38,575 nucleotides of DNA from a virus, in IMG/VR virus record IMGVR_UViG_3300030060_006665, positions 1 to 38,575 of that record; one strand, given 5' to 3'. Below are positions 16,215-24,782 of this stretch, one piece after another (positions within the stretch are counted from its first letter, which is position 1; every line of letters begins with the position of its first letter). The position numbers and the translations under genes are program-made. A model generated the notes under the pieces. That model was not told the DNA's origin, did no database searches, and was given only the letters and a program-made list of their open reading frames with translations.

Positions 16215-18907
16215 CTGCCTTTCCTCCTGCGATTGCCGACTTCAAGAACTGTCATCTTAAGGCGCTCAAAACTAATGAAGTCTGCCTTGTCATCGGCAAA
16301 CCCGTAAATCATTGCAGCAAGCTGCTCGCCTCTGGCGCTCTGGCTTGTGGCGATTGTGTTTAGCTCCTCGCTGTCTATCAAATAACGCTCTGATGCTGAC
16401 GATGCTCCGCCGCTATACTTAGGAGTTGCATCAGAGGCGTTTGCGAAAAGCCTTTTGCCGCTATTAGCCATGCGTTCCCGCACTGTTTCGATGTCCGCTG
16501 CGCGCTTGTTGGCAACCGTAGGCGATGTGTAATCTGGATACTGGCCAGATCTCAACTTGTGGTCGCTACTCAGGAAGGTATTGTACAAAGAGCCATTCGG
16601 CGATCCGTGCGTAATTAGATCAGCATACAAACCACGAGATCTAATCTGCACCCCTTGATCCAAGCCTACTTGGCCTGAGCGATAGCCCCACTGCACACTG
16701 GTTGCTAGGCGATTATTGTTGGTGCTGTTGGCTGTAGCGTATCGATGGATAGGCTCCCATACATACCCCACGATATCCTTGTAAGTCCCGCCGCCACCAA
16801 CCGGATGGATACGAGCCTTGCTAACCGACAAGGTGGGCACCACGTCAATGTCGTCTGAAGCATAAAAGCGTAACAAGCAAAGAGGCATTCTCGTTCCAAC
16901 TGGACGAGGGTCAGTGCTGCCCCCAAAGCTGCGGTAAATCTGCACAGAAGTTGGACCCACAAGAAAGTCAAAATCACTATACGGAGCACTTTCGGCAAAG
17001 ATTCCGACACTGCCCTCTAGGTCCCAGTCAGCATGAAACTGGAACACTAACTCCAAAGCATCTTTGGTTCCTGCGCCAGTATCAGCAGGATAATAAACAG
17101 TTGCAGTGCTGTCTCGCAGTGTCTCGAAATCGACCTGCACCTCGTAACAAATCTTTGCATTCGTGCGATCGTGAAAGATTCGACGTGGCTCGTTTACATA
17201 GAAGCGATAATGATGATCTATGCTGCTGGAAGACGCAGGTGCACGCTTTGCAGCGTATTTGCCCCAGCCGTAAAGACGATGGTCCTCGGTCTTGCAACTG
17301 CGATCCATCGCACCACCCCTGCCCAGCTCGAGCAGATGAAACGAAGGAGGCTGCGCAGCAGGTGTTGCACCTGCAAAGTTCTTGTCAGTCAGACCGCCTA
17401 CAAGAAATACATTCTGATCATCTGCCAGTACCTGCAAGGGTGCGATGGTTTGATTGCGTTGCACAACACCAGATGCCTGCACCGTGCCTACAGGCCAAAT
17501 CGACCACCCCTGAGTGCGAAACTGATAAATCAACAAACAGTCGGGGTACGAAAGGACCAGTGTTTGATGCAATCTATCATAGGCAATAGTTGGCTTACCA
17601 TGGTGCTTATAGACAATCGATGGCTGTGCGTTTGACCCACCAACACCAGAAGCCGCATAATAATTGCTTACAGGATCGACGATACCGCCATCCCAAAACG
17701 AATGGATAGGGTCAGACAAATCACTGATAGCTTGATTGCCACCAATAATATGCACGCCCCTGTGACTTATCCAGCAAACCCCGAATGGTGTTTCTACTGT
17801 TGCAGCCTGAGATACCGCACCGATAAGATCAGACAAAGGCACATGAATTGCCGACACAAGCGACGCAGATGTTTCTCCCACGTTGACGTTAGGGCGCAAC
17901 TGAAACAAGTGAGTCGACTGCTCTGTAAAGCCATAAAGAACACCGTTGTACTGAGCCAGCGCTTGAATGTCTGTGTCAGTCTGAATGCTAATGAAGTTGT
18001 TAGCCTGAATTGACCCTGGCTGATTTACATCACTAAAGAAGATAATGTTGCGAGCGCCATAAACGACCCTGCCTGCCACATAGGCTACAGCATCTGGTCG
18101 GGGAAACTCTGCTCTGGTCAGGTACGCTGAGTCATCGCCATTAATGCCACGAGTGCCACCAATCGGTATGCACACGCTTCCTTCGCTTTCGCCGGTCGAG
18201 TTATTGTACCCAGTGTATACGCTTGCAGTGCCTGTGTTGTTACCGTTTGGCCCGTAGATCTTTCGTTGCTTTGCTTTCGACACATCGATGCCGTGATAAA
18301 CCCAGGTACCCAGCGTGCCACCAGCAATAACAACGCTGTCTCCGACTTGCACAAATGTCACAACTGAACCCTGTGGCACGTTTGTATAACCACGCTGATC
18401 AAACTTTTGCCTTGTTTCATAAAAACCATATGAGCCTGGTATGTCCGCATTTTCCAAGCATCGCTGGTTTGTCTTTGCAACGAGAGGCTCTTCCCACATC
18501 GTTGATGTTGTCAGATCGTAAATGGTCATCGTAACACAGTCAGCGAAACCGCCTATGGTGTTATGAATATACAAGTCTGCATCGTAACCAGCTTGCAATA
18601 TAATCTGCGTCAGGCTCGTTGTATCCATAACCGTACGAAACACTGAGAGAACCTGGCGGTGACCGTAGTCGCTAGTGTACGCAAACGAGCCCAAGTGCTC
18701 TTGGAAGCCGCCAACAGGGTTTCCTCCTGGTGTCGACTGCATTGTGGTTGCGTCGTTCTGTGTTACCTGCCCAAAGCCTGGACGTATTTGCAACGCAGTT
18801 TCACGGTTAATGCGCCATAGATTAGCCACCCACTCGACCCCACTTGGATCTCCCAACGCAATGCCCGCTTTAGGCATAATGTCGATTTCTGGGTAGCGAC
18901 TAGCCAT
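16211..18907 (-). CDS. Tail nozzle / hub beta-propeller protein (T7 gp12- or P22 gp10-like)
   Basis: An 898-aa beta-rich protein. Repeated strand motifs such as AYVAGRVVYGARNIIFFSDV, followed by NQPGSIQANNFISI, and later FGVCWISHRGVHIIG and VLSYPDCLLIYQF are characteristic of the beta-propeller cores of podovirus tail nozzle proteins. In those phages the nozzle extends the portal-adaptor channel and carries fibres. The position (after the adaptor and a 183-aa protein, before fibre-like genes) agrees. The C-terminal 150 residues become polar and helical and may contact fibres. The assignment is from fold-like repeats and gene order. Confidence 0.78.
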   Translation of the reverse strand: MASRYPEIDIMPKAGIALGDPSGVEWVANLWRINRETALQIRPGFGQVTQNDATTMQSTPGGNPVGGFQEHLGSFAYTSDYGHRQVLSVFRTVMDTTSLTQIILQAGYDADLYIHNTIGGFADCVTMTIYDLTTSTMWEEPLVAKTNQRCLENADIPGSYGFYETRQKFDQRGYTNVPQGSVVTFVQVGDSVVIAGGTLGTWVYHGIDVSKAKQRKIYGPNGNNTGTASVYTGYNNSTGESEGSVCIPIGGTRGINGDDSAYLTRAEFPRPDAVAYVAGRVVYGARNIIFFSDVNQPGSIQANNFISIQTDTDIQALAQYNGVLYGFTEQSTHLFQLRPNVNVGETSASLVSAIHVPLSDLIGAVSQAATVETPFGVCWISHRGVHIIGGNQAISDLSDPIHSFWDGGIVDPVSNYYAASGVGGSNAQPSIVYKHHGKPTIAYDRLHQTLVLSYPDCLLIYQFRTQGWSIWPVGTVQASGVVQRNQTIAPLQVLADDQNVFLVGGLTDKNFAGATPAAQPPSFHLLELGRGGAMDRSCKTEDHRLYGWGKYAAKRAPASSSSIDHHYRFYVNEPRRIFHDRTNAKICYEVQVDFETLRDSTATVYYPADTGAGTKDALELVFQFHADWDLEGSVGIFAESAPYSDFDFLVGPTSVQIYRSFGGSTDPRPVGTRMPLCLLRFYASDDIDVVPTLSVSKARIHPVGGGGTYKDIVGYVWEPIHRYATANSTNNNRLATSVQWGYRSGQVGLDQGVQIRSRGLYADLITHGSPNGSLYNTFLSSDHKLRSGQYPDYTSPTVANKRAADIETVRERMANSGKRLFANASDATPKYSGGASSASERYLIDSEELNTIATSQSARGEQLAAMIYGFADDKADFISFERLKMTVLEVGNRRRKGR

Positions 18908-19458
18908 TACTGGCTCCTCGTTTTGTTACGATGGCGTTTCTCTATTTCTTTAGCCAATTCCTGCAGCAGCATGTTGAAGTGATCTATTTCTTCGCCTCGC
19001 TTCGTTTGCAACTCGCCTACTTCGACAAGGGCATCTTGAAACCCTTCAAAATCATCCCCGTCCTCGAAAGGTTTAACAAGCAACTCTTGTCGCATTTGCT
19101 CAGTCATGCCCCCTGGGCCAGTGCGTTTCTGTTGCAGCAAGTTCTGCCCCATGGCTTTGCCTTGCTGCATTGCCGCTCTTTGTGTTGCAAGCATGTTGGC
19201 TACAGCAGCGTCTGCTAGTTCCTGCCGGAATTCTACCGTGGGTGCCGGAGCGACAGCTGCCTCTGTTTGCTCTACCTCTTCGCCGGTTCTAAAATTTTCG
19301 AGATCTCTTAGATTTCTAGTGGAAGCACGCAGTGCGCCCATAATATTGGACAGGTTTCGATAGTCTATTTTCTGCACCTTTTTAGGTGTAGGAATAATAA
19401 CAGCAGGCTTGAAGACAGTTGGCCTGCCACCAATGCCACCTACGTTCTTTCTATCCAT
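18907..19458 (-). CDS. Hypothetical late protein between adaptor and nozzle
   Basis: A 183-aa mostly helical, charged protein. It has an N-terminal Gly/Pro-containing stretch (VGGIGGRPTVFKPAVIIPTP), then Gln/Ala/Met-rich helices and a coiled-coil-like Glu/Lys C-terminus. No family is recognised. Its place between the gp4-like adaptor and the nozzle-like protein suggests a tail assembly or accessory role, possibly a coiled-coil linker. The last base of its stop codon region abuts the nozzle ATG by one base. Confidence 0.65.
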   Translation of the reverse strand: MDRKNVGGIGGRPTVFKPAVIIPTPKKVQKIDYRNLSNIMGALRASTRNLRDLENFRTGEEVEQTEAAVAPAPTVEFRQELADAAVANMLATQRAAMQQGKAMGQNLLQQKRTGPGGMTEQMRQELLVKPFEDGDDFEGFQDALVEVGELQTKRGEEIDHFNMLLQELAKEIEKRHRNKTRSQ

Positions 19459-19467
19459 TACTGGCTC

Positions 19468-20217
19468 CTAGAACAGCTGGGTCACTCGGACCTGGTTGCC
19501 ACTATCCACCAAACGCTGGTCCTGCAGAAACCTGACGATCCTGCTTTCTTGCAACTGAATCATGCCCTCGACTGGCTGCGAAATCACGCCATCTCGGATT
19601 GCATAACGACGCGTAGCATACAGAACAATCAACTCGTGAAACTGCGCCAGATCACCACCTTCGATATTATCAGTGCCAGCGCTAAAATCCGTTGCCGGCA
19701 CAGGAAAATAGTCGATTACAAAGTTCTCTGGAGGCGTTCCTGCAAACTGCAGCACGTACTTATCCAGCGCATAATTGCGCACTGTTGAAGAGTTCGGAAT
19801 CTGTGCATTGCTAGGCAGCGGTATGCATCGGTCCTGGCGCTCATTCGTACCACTAACAATATAACTGAGGTTAAGAATCTGGTCGATTGGGCCGGTCTTT
19901 AACGTGCCACCATCTAAATAAGACCCCATCAAAGGAGTGTTGGCTGCCTTGCTTGGGTACAGAATATCTTTATCGTTAAGATCCAGGCTGTAACGAAATG
20001 GCTTAGAACTAGCAGGCTGGTCACTGTATGCCGTATTGCTGGCAGCTGAGAGTATAACACTCTTCATAACTGTCGATGGCCCTAGGACTCGAATCAGTGA
20101 AAACCAGTCCTGAATGCCAAAGTCTAAATACTGGATTACTTGCGCATCTGTCAGGAACGTACCGTCTGGATCGTCAACGTAATCCCTGAACAAACTCTTT
20201 GCATCGTTGACAATCAC
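19468..20217 (-). CDS. Head-to-tail adaptor (P22 gp4-like)
   Basis: A 249-aa protein. The N-terminal region AKSLFRDYVDDPDGTFLTDA followed by QVIQYLDFGIQDW is the helical pattern of podovirus connector/adaptor proteins, in which a dodecameric ring docks beneath the portal. The C-terminal third (HELIVLYATRRYAIRDGV followed by a long amphipathic helix) is also family-like. The ATG overlaps the portal stop in an ATGA, consistent with stoichiometric coupled synthesis of two ring proteins that bind each other. Confidence 0.8.
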   Translation of the reverse strand: MIVNDAKSLFRDYVDDPDGTFLTDAQVIQYLDFGIQDWFSLIRVLGPSTVMKSVILSAASNTAYSDQPASSKPFRYSLDLNDKDILYPSKAANTPLMGSYLDGGTLKTGPIDQILNLSYIVSGTNERQDRCIPLPSNAQIPNSSTVRNYALDKYVLQFAGTPPENFVIDYFPVPATDFSAGTDNIEGGDLAQFHELIVLYATRRYAIRDGVISQPVEGMIQLQESRIVRFLQDQRLVDSGNQVRVTQLF

Positions 20218-22148
20218 GACCCCATCCCCATGTTACTGCGTGGCATGTAGTTCTCATAGATCGCAGCGGTTTGCTGGTTTTCAGTACGTGTTGCTGCTCC
20301 CTCTGCCGTCCCTCCTACTGATGTGCCTTGCGCCATTGGCTCACCCGGCACATTAGGAATTGCCGGTCCCTCCGGTAGCATTCCGTCAGGTTGCTGCTGT
20401 CGTGGGTAAATAGGCTGCGCAAGCTGTTGCTCCACCTGTGGGTTACCCTGCGCCAGAACAGCTCTATAAACGGCAAGAACCTGGTCCTGTGTTTCTTCGT
20501 CAACCTCTTGGAATTCATCGGACGCAACATACTCTGCGAAGACTTCCATCATTTCCTTCAGCGGATCGGTCGGCAGGATTTCGACTTCAGCCCCAGACAA
20601 CACAGCCTCGAGCACGTCGAGTGCATGGTTGTAGAAGCGCACCGTCTGAGCAATCTGCTCATCCATGCCGAAGAACCTGATTGCCCGTCGCGCCTCTTCT
20701 GGCGTTAACAGTTGCATCTGGAACATCTGCATAGCCCGCCGTTGACGATCCATTACGCTGCTCGCAAACAGGGTGCCTGCTTCGATAAAGATATCCGGTT
20801 CGTCTGTAAGATCTGTCTTCTTTACCTGCTTGTAGAACATGCCGCCGTCGATGCCGAACATGCGCACCATCATGCCTTTGGGGTAGTACTGCTTCACAAG
20901 CCGCAGCATCTGCTGAGCGATATCCACTGCGCTGTCGACAATGTTGTTCATGACATCAGTCAGCTGACCACTGTCCTGCTGCACCAAGGCGTTAATGGCA
21001 GCACCAGACTCGATGCCGGTTGTCCGCTTGCCCATCGAGGTAGAGTGAACGCTTGCCAAGTCCATAATCTCGCTATGGCAACGAACGACGTTATCCATAA
21101 CAAACCCAGGCAAAGGATTAATGCCAACCGTAGAGGGTGGCGGCGCTGCTGGATTATAACGGATCATTCCACCAGGCTCGTTGTTAATCGCTTCAACGCC
21201 CGAGTTAATCGGAACAAGCCACTGCAGATTTCCCATCAGTTTCGTGTTCGCAACAATCGCTGACCGCTGAGCATTGTACTCTCGCTGTATCTGCATCAAC
21301 GGCTCGATGGCGCTCTTCCCGTGCAGTCTTCCGGGTAGATTGTGGTAGGATAAATGCACAATAGGCCATGGTCCATTCGGGTCCCATTCTCCGTCACCAA
21401 TCTTATTAGAGAATAACTCTTCGTCACCTGAGATAATCTTGTGGTTACCTGTCCGGTCCCAGTACTCGATGATCTCGTACATATCGAGATTCTCGTAACT
21501 TTGCGCCGTATAAGTCCAGTTCGGCACCCGATAGATGTTATTGAACTCTACCGCTTTGTATTTGTCAGGATCGGATTTGGGATACATGCGCTTGATGGCC
21601 TGTTTTGTATGCTGCGACCGACGCATAATATACTCAGCGTCTTCCATGCGCGAGTTTCCCGGCTGGATAATAAGGTCATAAGGCGAAACAACTGAATGCT
21701 TTACCTTCTTCTCTTGCTTGCAGAAGTAAGTGTGGATTCCAACGTTACCGCAAACAAGCAGCCACTTTACCGCCTCATGGTAGACCCTAGTGACTTTGTT
21801 GCGATCCCATAAATACTGGACGACTGCTGCGTCAGCTTTCGCCTTAACAAGATCCACTTTGGTTGGCGATGCCGGGCGCGCAGACACATGCGGTGTTGTC
21901 ATTTCTAGTGTTGCAAGTAAACGCTGATAAATCGGCAACAACAAGTTAATGGTTAGCCTTGTCATGCCTGGCTTGGTGCTTTCAACGCGCCATGAGCCAT
22001 CACGGTATCTTGTACCGTACTGCATACCTTCAACGAACCTTCTGGCGGTATCCCAGCTGTAAAGTTCGCCTACAATATAGTTATCACAATGCCGAACAAA
22101 CTCGTTGATACGGCCTGGGTCGATCTTCTTATAATTGTAATCACTCAC
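20214..22148 (-). CDS. Portal protein (P22-like)
   Basis: A 644-aa portal, the dodecameric channel through which DNA is packaged and ejected. Features are a helical N-terminus (YKKIDPGRINEFVRHCDNYI), a conserved beta-alpha core around YDLIIQPGNSRMEDAEYIM, a wing/stem region with SGAAINALVQQDSGQLTDVM and QMLRLVKQYYP, and a Gln/Pro-rich disordered C-terminus. Length and segments fit P22-type portals. It starts with GTG at 22148, which overlaps the TGA of the upstream 55-aa membrane peptide (GTGA). Unusually, it lies after the capsid gene rather than between terminase and scaffold. Confidence 0.88.
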   Translation of the reverse strand: MSDYNYKKIDPGRINEFVRHCDNYIVGELYSWDTARRFVEGMQYGTRYRDGSWRVESTKPGMTRLTINLLLPIYQRLLATLEMTTPHVSARPASPTKVDLVKAKADAAVVQYLWDRNKVTRVYHEAVKWLLVCGNVGIHTYFCKQEKKVKHSVVSPYDLIIQPGNSRMEDAEYIMRRSQHTKQAIKRMYPKSDPDKYKAVEFNNIYRVPNWTYTAQSYENLDMYEIIEYWDRTGNHKIISGDEELFSNKIGDGEWDPNGPWPIVHLSYHNLPGRLHGKSAIEPLMQIQREYNAQRSAIVANTKLMGNLQWLVPINSGVEAINNEPGGMIRYNPAAPPPSTVGINPLPGFVMDNVVRCHSEIMDLASVHSTSMGKRTTGIESGAAINALVQQDSGQLTDVMNNIVDSAVDIAQQMLRLVKQYYPKGMMVRMFGIDGGMFYKQVKKTDLTDEPDIFIEAGTLFASSVMDRQRRAMQMFQMQLLTPEEARRAIRFFGMDEQIAQTVRFYNHALDVLEAVLSGAEVEILPTDPLKEMMEVFAEYVASDEFQEVDEETQDQVLAVYRAVLAQGNPQVEQQLAQPIYPRQQQPDGMLPEGPAIPNVPGEPMAQGTSVGGTAEGAATRTENQQTAAIYENYMPRSNMGMGS

Positions 22149-22312
22149 CCTAGACCGTCCTCACCTGTCATGTATGTCGGCAGTTGGCTTGCAGCTTCTT
22201 GGTGTTGTCGCATCTCCCGCACACGCAGGACGCTCAGATAGATATTCCACCCTTGCGTCGCTGCGTAGGCGAGACATGCAATAGAAACACAAGCCTCAAG
22301 AAATATTGACAT
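22145..22312 (-). CDS. Small membrane peptide between capsid and portal genes
   Basis: A 55-aa protein starting MSIFLEACVSIACLAYAATQ, with a hydrophobic N-terminal segment of about 20 residues, then an Arg/Gln/Glu-rich helix (YLSVLRVREMRQHQEAA) and a polar tail. It is a real gene candidate because its TGA overlaps the portal GTG start and it fills the otherwise unexplained gap between capsid and portal. It has one predicted span with the C-terminus probably cytoplasmic. Function is unknown; it could tether capsid assembly to the membrane or act in lysis timing. Confidence 0.6.
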   Translation of the reverse strand: MSIFLEACVSIACLAYAATQGWNIYLSVLRVREMRQHQEAASQLPTYMTGEDGLG

Positions 22313-22320
22313 TGATAATC

Positions 22321-22355
22321 CCCCCGGAGGTAGTGTGCGAGGCTACCCCCGAGGG
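22321..22355 (-). other. Strong RNA hairpin after the capsid gene
   Basis: An inverted repeat with arms 22321-22333 and 22343-22355 (11 of 13 positions paired) and a 9-nt loop lies between the capsid stop codon and the start of the 55-aa gene. In the transcript the ATG follows the hairpin by about 9 nt. There is no U-run, so it is not a classical intrinsic terminator. It could stabilise the 3' end of the capsid message, attenuate downstream expression, or limit ribosome access to the 55-aa gene. Confidence 0.7.
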
Positions 22356-22365
22356 AACTCAATCA

Positions 22366-23817
22366 TCAAGCCTTCTTGTACTTGATGCCCACGAGAGCAC
22401 CAATCGAACGTGGCTTCTCACAAACCAGTTCGTAGTACTGCTTCCAGAAGCCCTCACGCTGATCCAGCAAGCGGCCCTGAGTGGCGCCTGCAGTAGACCG
22501 GCTCTGCGTGATGATGTCACCGTTGTCGGTGAACACCTGGAACCCACCAGGACGCAACGTGTAGGTGTTAATCGTGTCCTTCTTAATGAAGTACATCACA
22601 CCGAAGGGGCAACGCTTGGAAACCTTGAGAGGAATTCCATCGTCGAAAGCCAGATCGTAACCATGGCCACCCTGAGCATTCGTCTCACCAGGCAAGAACC
22701 GAATCTGCTCTTGGAACAGCTTGCGGTACTCAGCACGAGTAAAGCGGTGCATAATGACACAATCAATGTCTTCAGCACTTGCATCCTCAATACCGTCACG
22801 GATTAACTGCATGGACTCGAGGTCCAGGCTCGTACCCGAACTGTACTGACCGGCAGCAGCAGCAGCAGATGCACGGGGCATGCTGTAGCCAAACCCACGC
22901 AGCATGGTGTTGTTTACTGCGTCACGCGCATTGCTAAACGCACCATCGGAACTCTGCTCGAAAGCCAGGCTGTTGAGCCCATGGACTTCGTCGCCAGGCA
23001 AGCGAGCACCAGCGTTGTTGCACTCTTCGATAACCAAAGCGCTCGTTCCGTTGTCACCCAAAGCCCCAGCGTCAGCACTGTCAGGACCCTCACCAGCGTT
23101 AGCGGTCGACTCGATCGTCGCAGTCCCCTTAGCCGTGTCTACGGCGAGAACCTTAAAGACCGTTCCCGCTGCGTTGGGCGCACCACCAGTAGCGTCGCGC
23201 AGGTAGTACCAGTTGACAGCAGTGTCGCGTGCGCAGTGAGAAATCTTGACATAAAACACTGTGCCAAGCGCAGCGTGCTCAGCGAGGCGCTCTGCCAACA
23301 CGTTTGCACCGGAAACCTTGCGCTCAGTATGCGCAACGCCACCGCCACCACCTGCGGTGCCTGCAGCAGCATCGATCAGGAAGCCCCAAACGCGACGACC
23401 CGTGAACATGTCACGTTCCATCTTGAAGCGCACGTCACGCTCCATTTCCTTCATTTCGCTGTACATAGCGCCGATAAACGCAGCCTCAGAGCCACCAGCA
23501 TTGCCTGGAGCAGAAGCCTCAGCTTTGCCGGTCACAGCAAACGATGCGTAAAGAGCCTTCGCCCCGACCACCAACTCGAGGTAATCTTGAGAGCCAGCCT
23601 CTGGGACAACCTGTGCTTCGGTCGATCCGTAAACGATATTTGTGGTCTCGCTAATACCAGCAGTGTGCAACGGAATATGAACGTTGCTACCTGCCCACTC
23701 GTGCGGACCTTCTTCGAAGAGCTGATAAATCAACGCCTCACGGTTAAGCTGTTCGCGAATCGGACCTTCGTACTGATTCTTAAGCAGCTGTGAAATTGTA
23801 GTAGTAGATGCAGCCAT
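22366..23817 (-). CDS. Major capsid protein (HK97-fold type)
   Basis: A 483-aa protein directly following the scaffold-like gene. The N-terminus (ISQLLKNQYEGPIREQLNRE) and the segment with IPLHTAGISETTNIVYG resemble capsid proteins of P22/podovirus type. The middle is Gly/Ala/Thr-rich, and the C-terminal strands (GIPLKVSKRCPFGVMYFI, then TYTLRPGGFQVF) are typical of the HK97 A-domain. Its codons look more selected (many AAC, GCA, ATC, CTG) than its neighbours', as expected for the most expressed gene. An AAGGA ribosome site precedes the ATG, and a hairpin follows the stop codon. Confidence 0.85.
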   Translation of the reverse strand: MAASTTTISQLLKNQYEGPIREQLNREALIYQLFEEGPHEWAGSNVHIPLHTAGISETTNIVYGSTEAQVVPEAGSQDYLELVVGAKALYASFAVTGKAEASAPGNAGGSEAAFIGAMYSEMKEMERDVRFKMERDMFTGRRVWGFLIDAAAGTAGGGGGVAHTERKVSGANVLAERLAEHAALGTVFYVKISHCARDTAVNWYYLRDATGGAPNAAGTVFKVLAVDTAKGTATIESTANAGEGPDSADAGALGDNGTSALVIEECNNAGARLPGDEVHGLNSLAFEQSSDGAFSNARDAVNNTMLRGFGYSMPRASAAAAAGQYSSGTSLDLESMQLIRDGIEDASAEDIDCVIMHRFTRAEYRKLFQEQIRFLPGETNAQGGHGYDLAFDDGIPLKVSKRCPFGVMYFIKKDTINTYTLRPGGFQVFTDNGDIITQSRSTAGATQGRLLDQREGFWKQYYELVCEKPRSIGALVGIKYKKA

Positions 23818-23828
23818 TTTATTTTTCC

Positions 23829-24695
23829 TTAGCGCCTACGTCCTCTTCCAAGTTGTTTGCGTAGGTCACGTAATGTTGTTCCCGCTTCAGGTGGCTTGAT
23901 TTGGGATGTTACAGGCTTCGCCGTCGACCCACCGCCAACCGGCCGATCGGGAAGCACCTCTGTTGGGTCTGCTTCAGGCTCGGTCTTTTGACCGGGTCTT
24001 TGCATGCCCAAGCGTGCGAGAATCTTGTCTTCATAGTCTCGCTCTAGCTTGGCGTATTCCGCCGCCGCAGATTTCATGTCTGCCTTGGCGTCTTGGTCAA
24101 GCCGAGTGAGCATAAAGACTCGAGCAGCATCGGCATCACTCACTTTCACTTCATTAAGTGCAGTGTCGATCCTACCCTGAAACTCTCGAACCAGGCGCTG
24201 AACCTCTTGGTTGTGTGCAGAACTCGCAGCTTGGTTTGCAGTTTGCTGAGCAGCTTGGAGTTGGTTTGCCAGATCTTTGATCAGCTGCGCCGACTCGTCA
24301 TGCTCGTTATCTGCAACGTAAGCCTCGATCTTCTCCATCAACGGATTAGGATCAGGTGCCTTTTCTTCCTGCGCTGTTTGCTCCGGTTGTGCGTTGATGC
24401 GCGCCTCTAACTCAGCAAGCCGCTGTTGCAGTGCCTCGTTCTGTGCTGATGCCTCTTTTCGCGCCTCATTAACTTCCTTGAACCGATCGTATGGGATCGA
24501 CTGCTCGGTTGTTGGAGTAGCCTCGGTGGCCGCCGGGCTCTCCGTTTGTGGCGCTTCGGCCTGTGGGGCTTCAGCATTAGAAGTTGGTTCTGCAGCAGGT
24601 GTGCTGGAGACCGGGGCTTCAGTCGTAGCAGCAGGGGACGAGGCTGCAGGTACGTCCATATTTGCTTTGATTTCAGCCAGCTTAGGAAATCCCAT
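23829..24695 (-). CDS. Scaffolding-like protein
   Basis: A 288-aa protein, highly charged and low-complexity. It has an N-terminal Ala/Pro/Thr/Glu-rich disordered region (about 15-65), a central Gln/Glu/Ala coiled-coil region (about 75-215), and a basic C-terminus (TLRDLRKQLGRGRRR). Acidic coiled-coil body plus basic capsid-binding tail is the usual architecture of phage scaffolds. The position immediately before the capsid gene (11 bp gap) agrees. No protease domain is seen. An AGGAG site supports the ATG. Confidence 0.8.
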   Translation of the reverse strand: MGFPKLAEIKANMDVPAASSPAATTEAPVSSTPAAEPTSNAEAPQAEAPQTESPAATEATPTTEQSIPYDRFKEVNEARKEASAQNEALQQRLAELEARINAQPEQTAQEEKAPDPNPLMEKIEAYVADNEHDESAQLIKDLANQLQAAQQTANQAASSAHNQEVQRLVREFQGRIDTALNEVKVSDADAARVFMLTRLDQDAKADMKSAAAEYAKLERDYEDKILARLGMQRPGQKTEPEADPTEVLPDRPVGGGSTAKPVTSQIKPPEAGTTLRDLRKQLGRGRRR

Positions 24696-24782
24696 GATAA
24701 CGCTCCTGGGTTGCGAAGTTTACACACCGGTCCAGGGTCGGTGAGCCACCCATAGAGTCCTCGCGATTATTCTTTTGTTTGG
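24696..24782. other. Intergenic gap between terL and scaffold genes
   Basis: This 87-bp gap is one of the few non-coding spaces in the late block. It holds the scaffold ribosome site and a short imperfect inverted repeat with GGGT/ACCC arms, close to a second CCGG-containing one. I see no convincing promoter or T-run terminator. It could be a processing or attenuation point separating terminase from capsid expression. Confidence 0.4.

Noticed and set aside
22321-22355. Intrinsic terminator after the capsid gene
   Set aside because: The hairpin is strong but lacks a T-run on either strand, so it is listed as an RNA hairpin, not a terminator.
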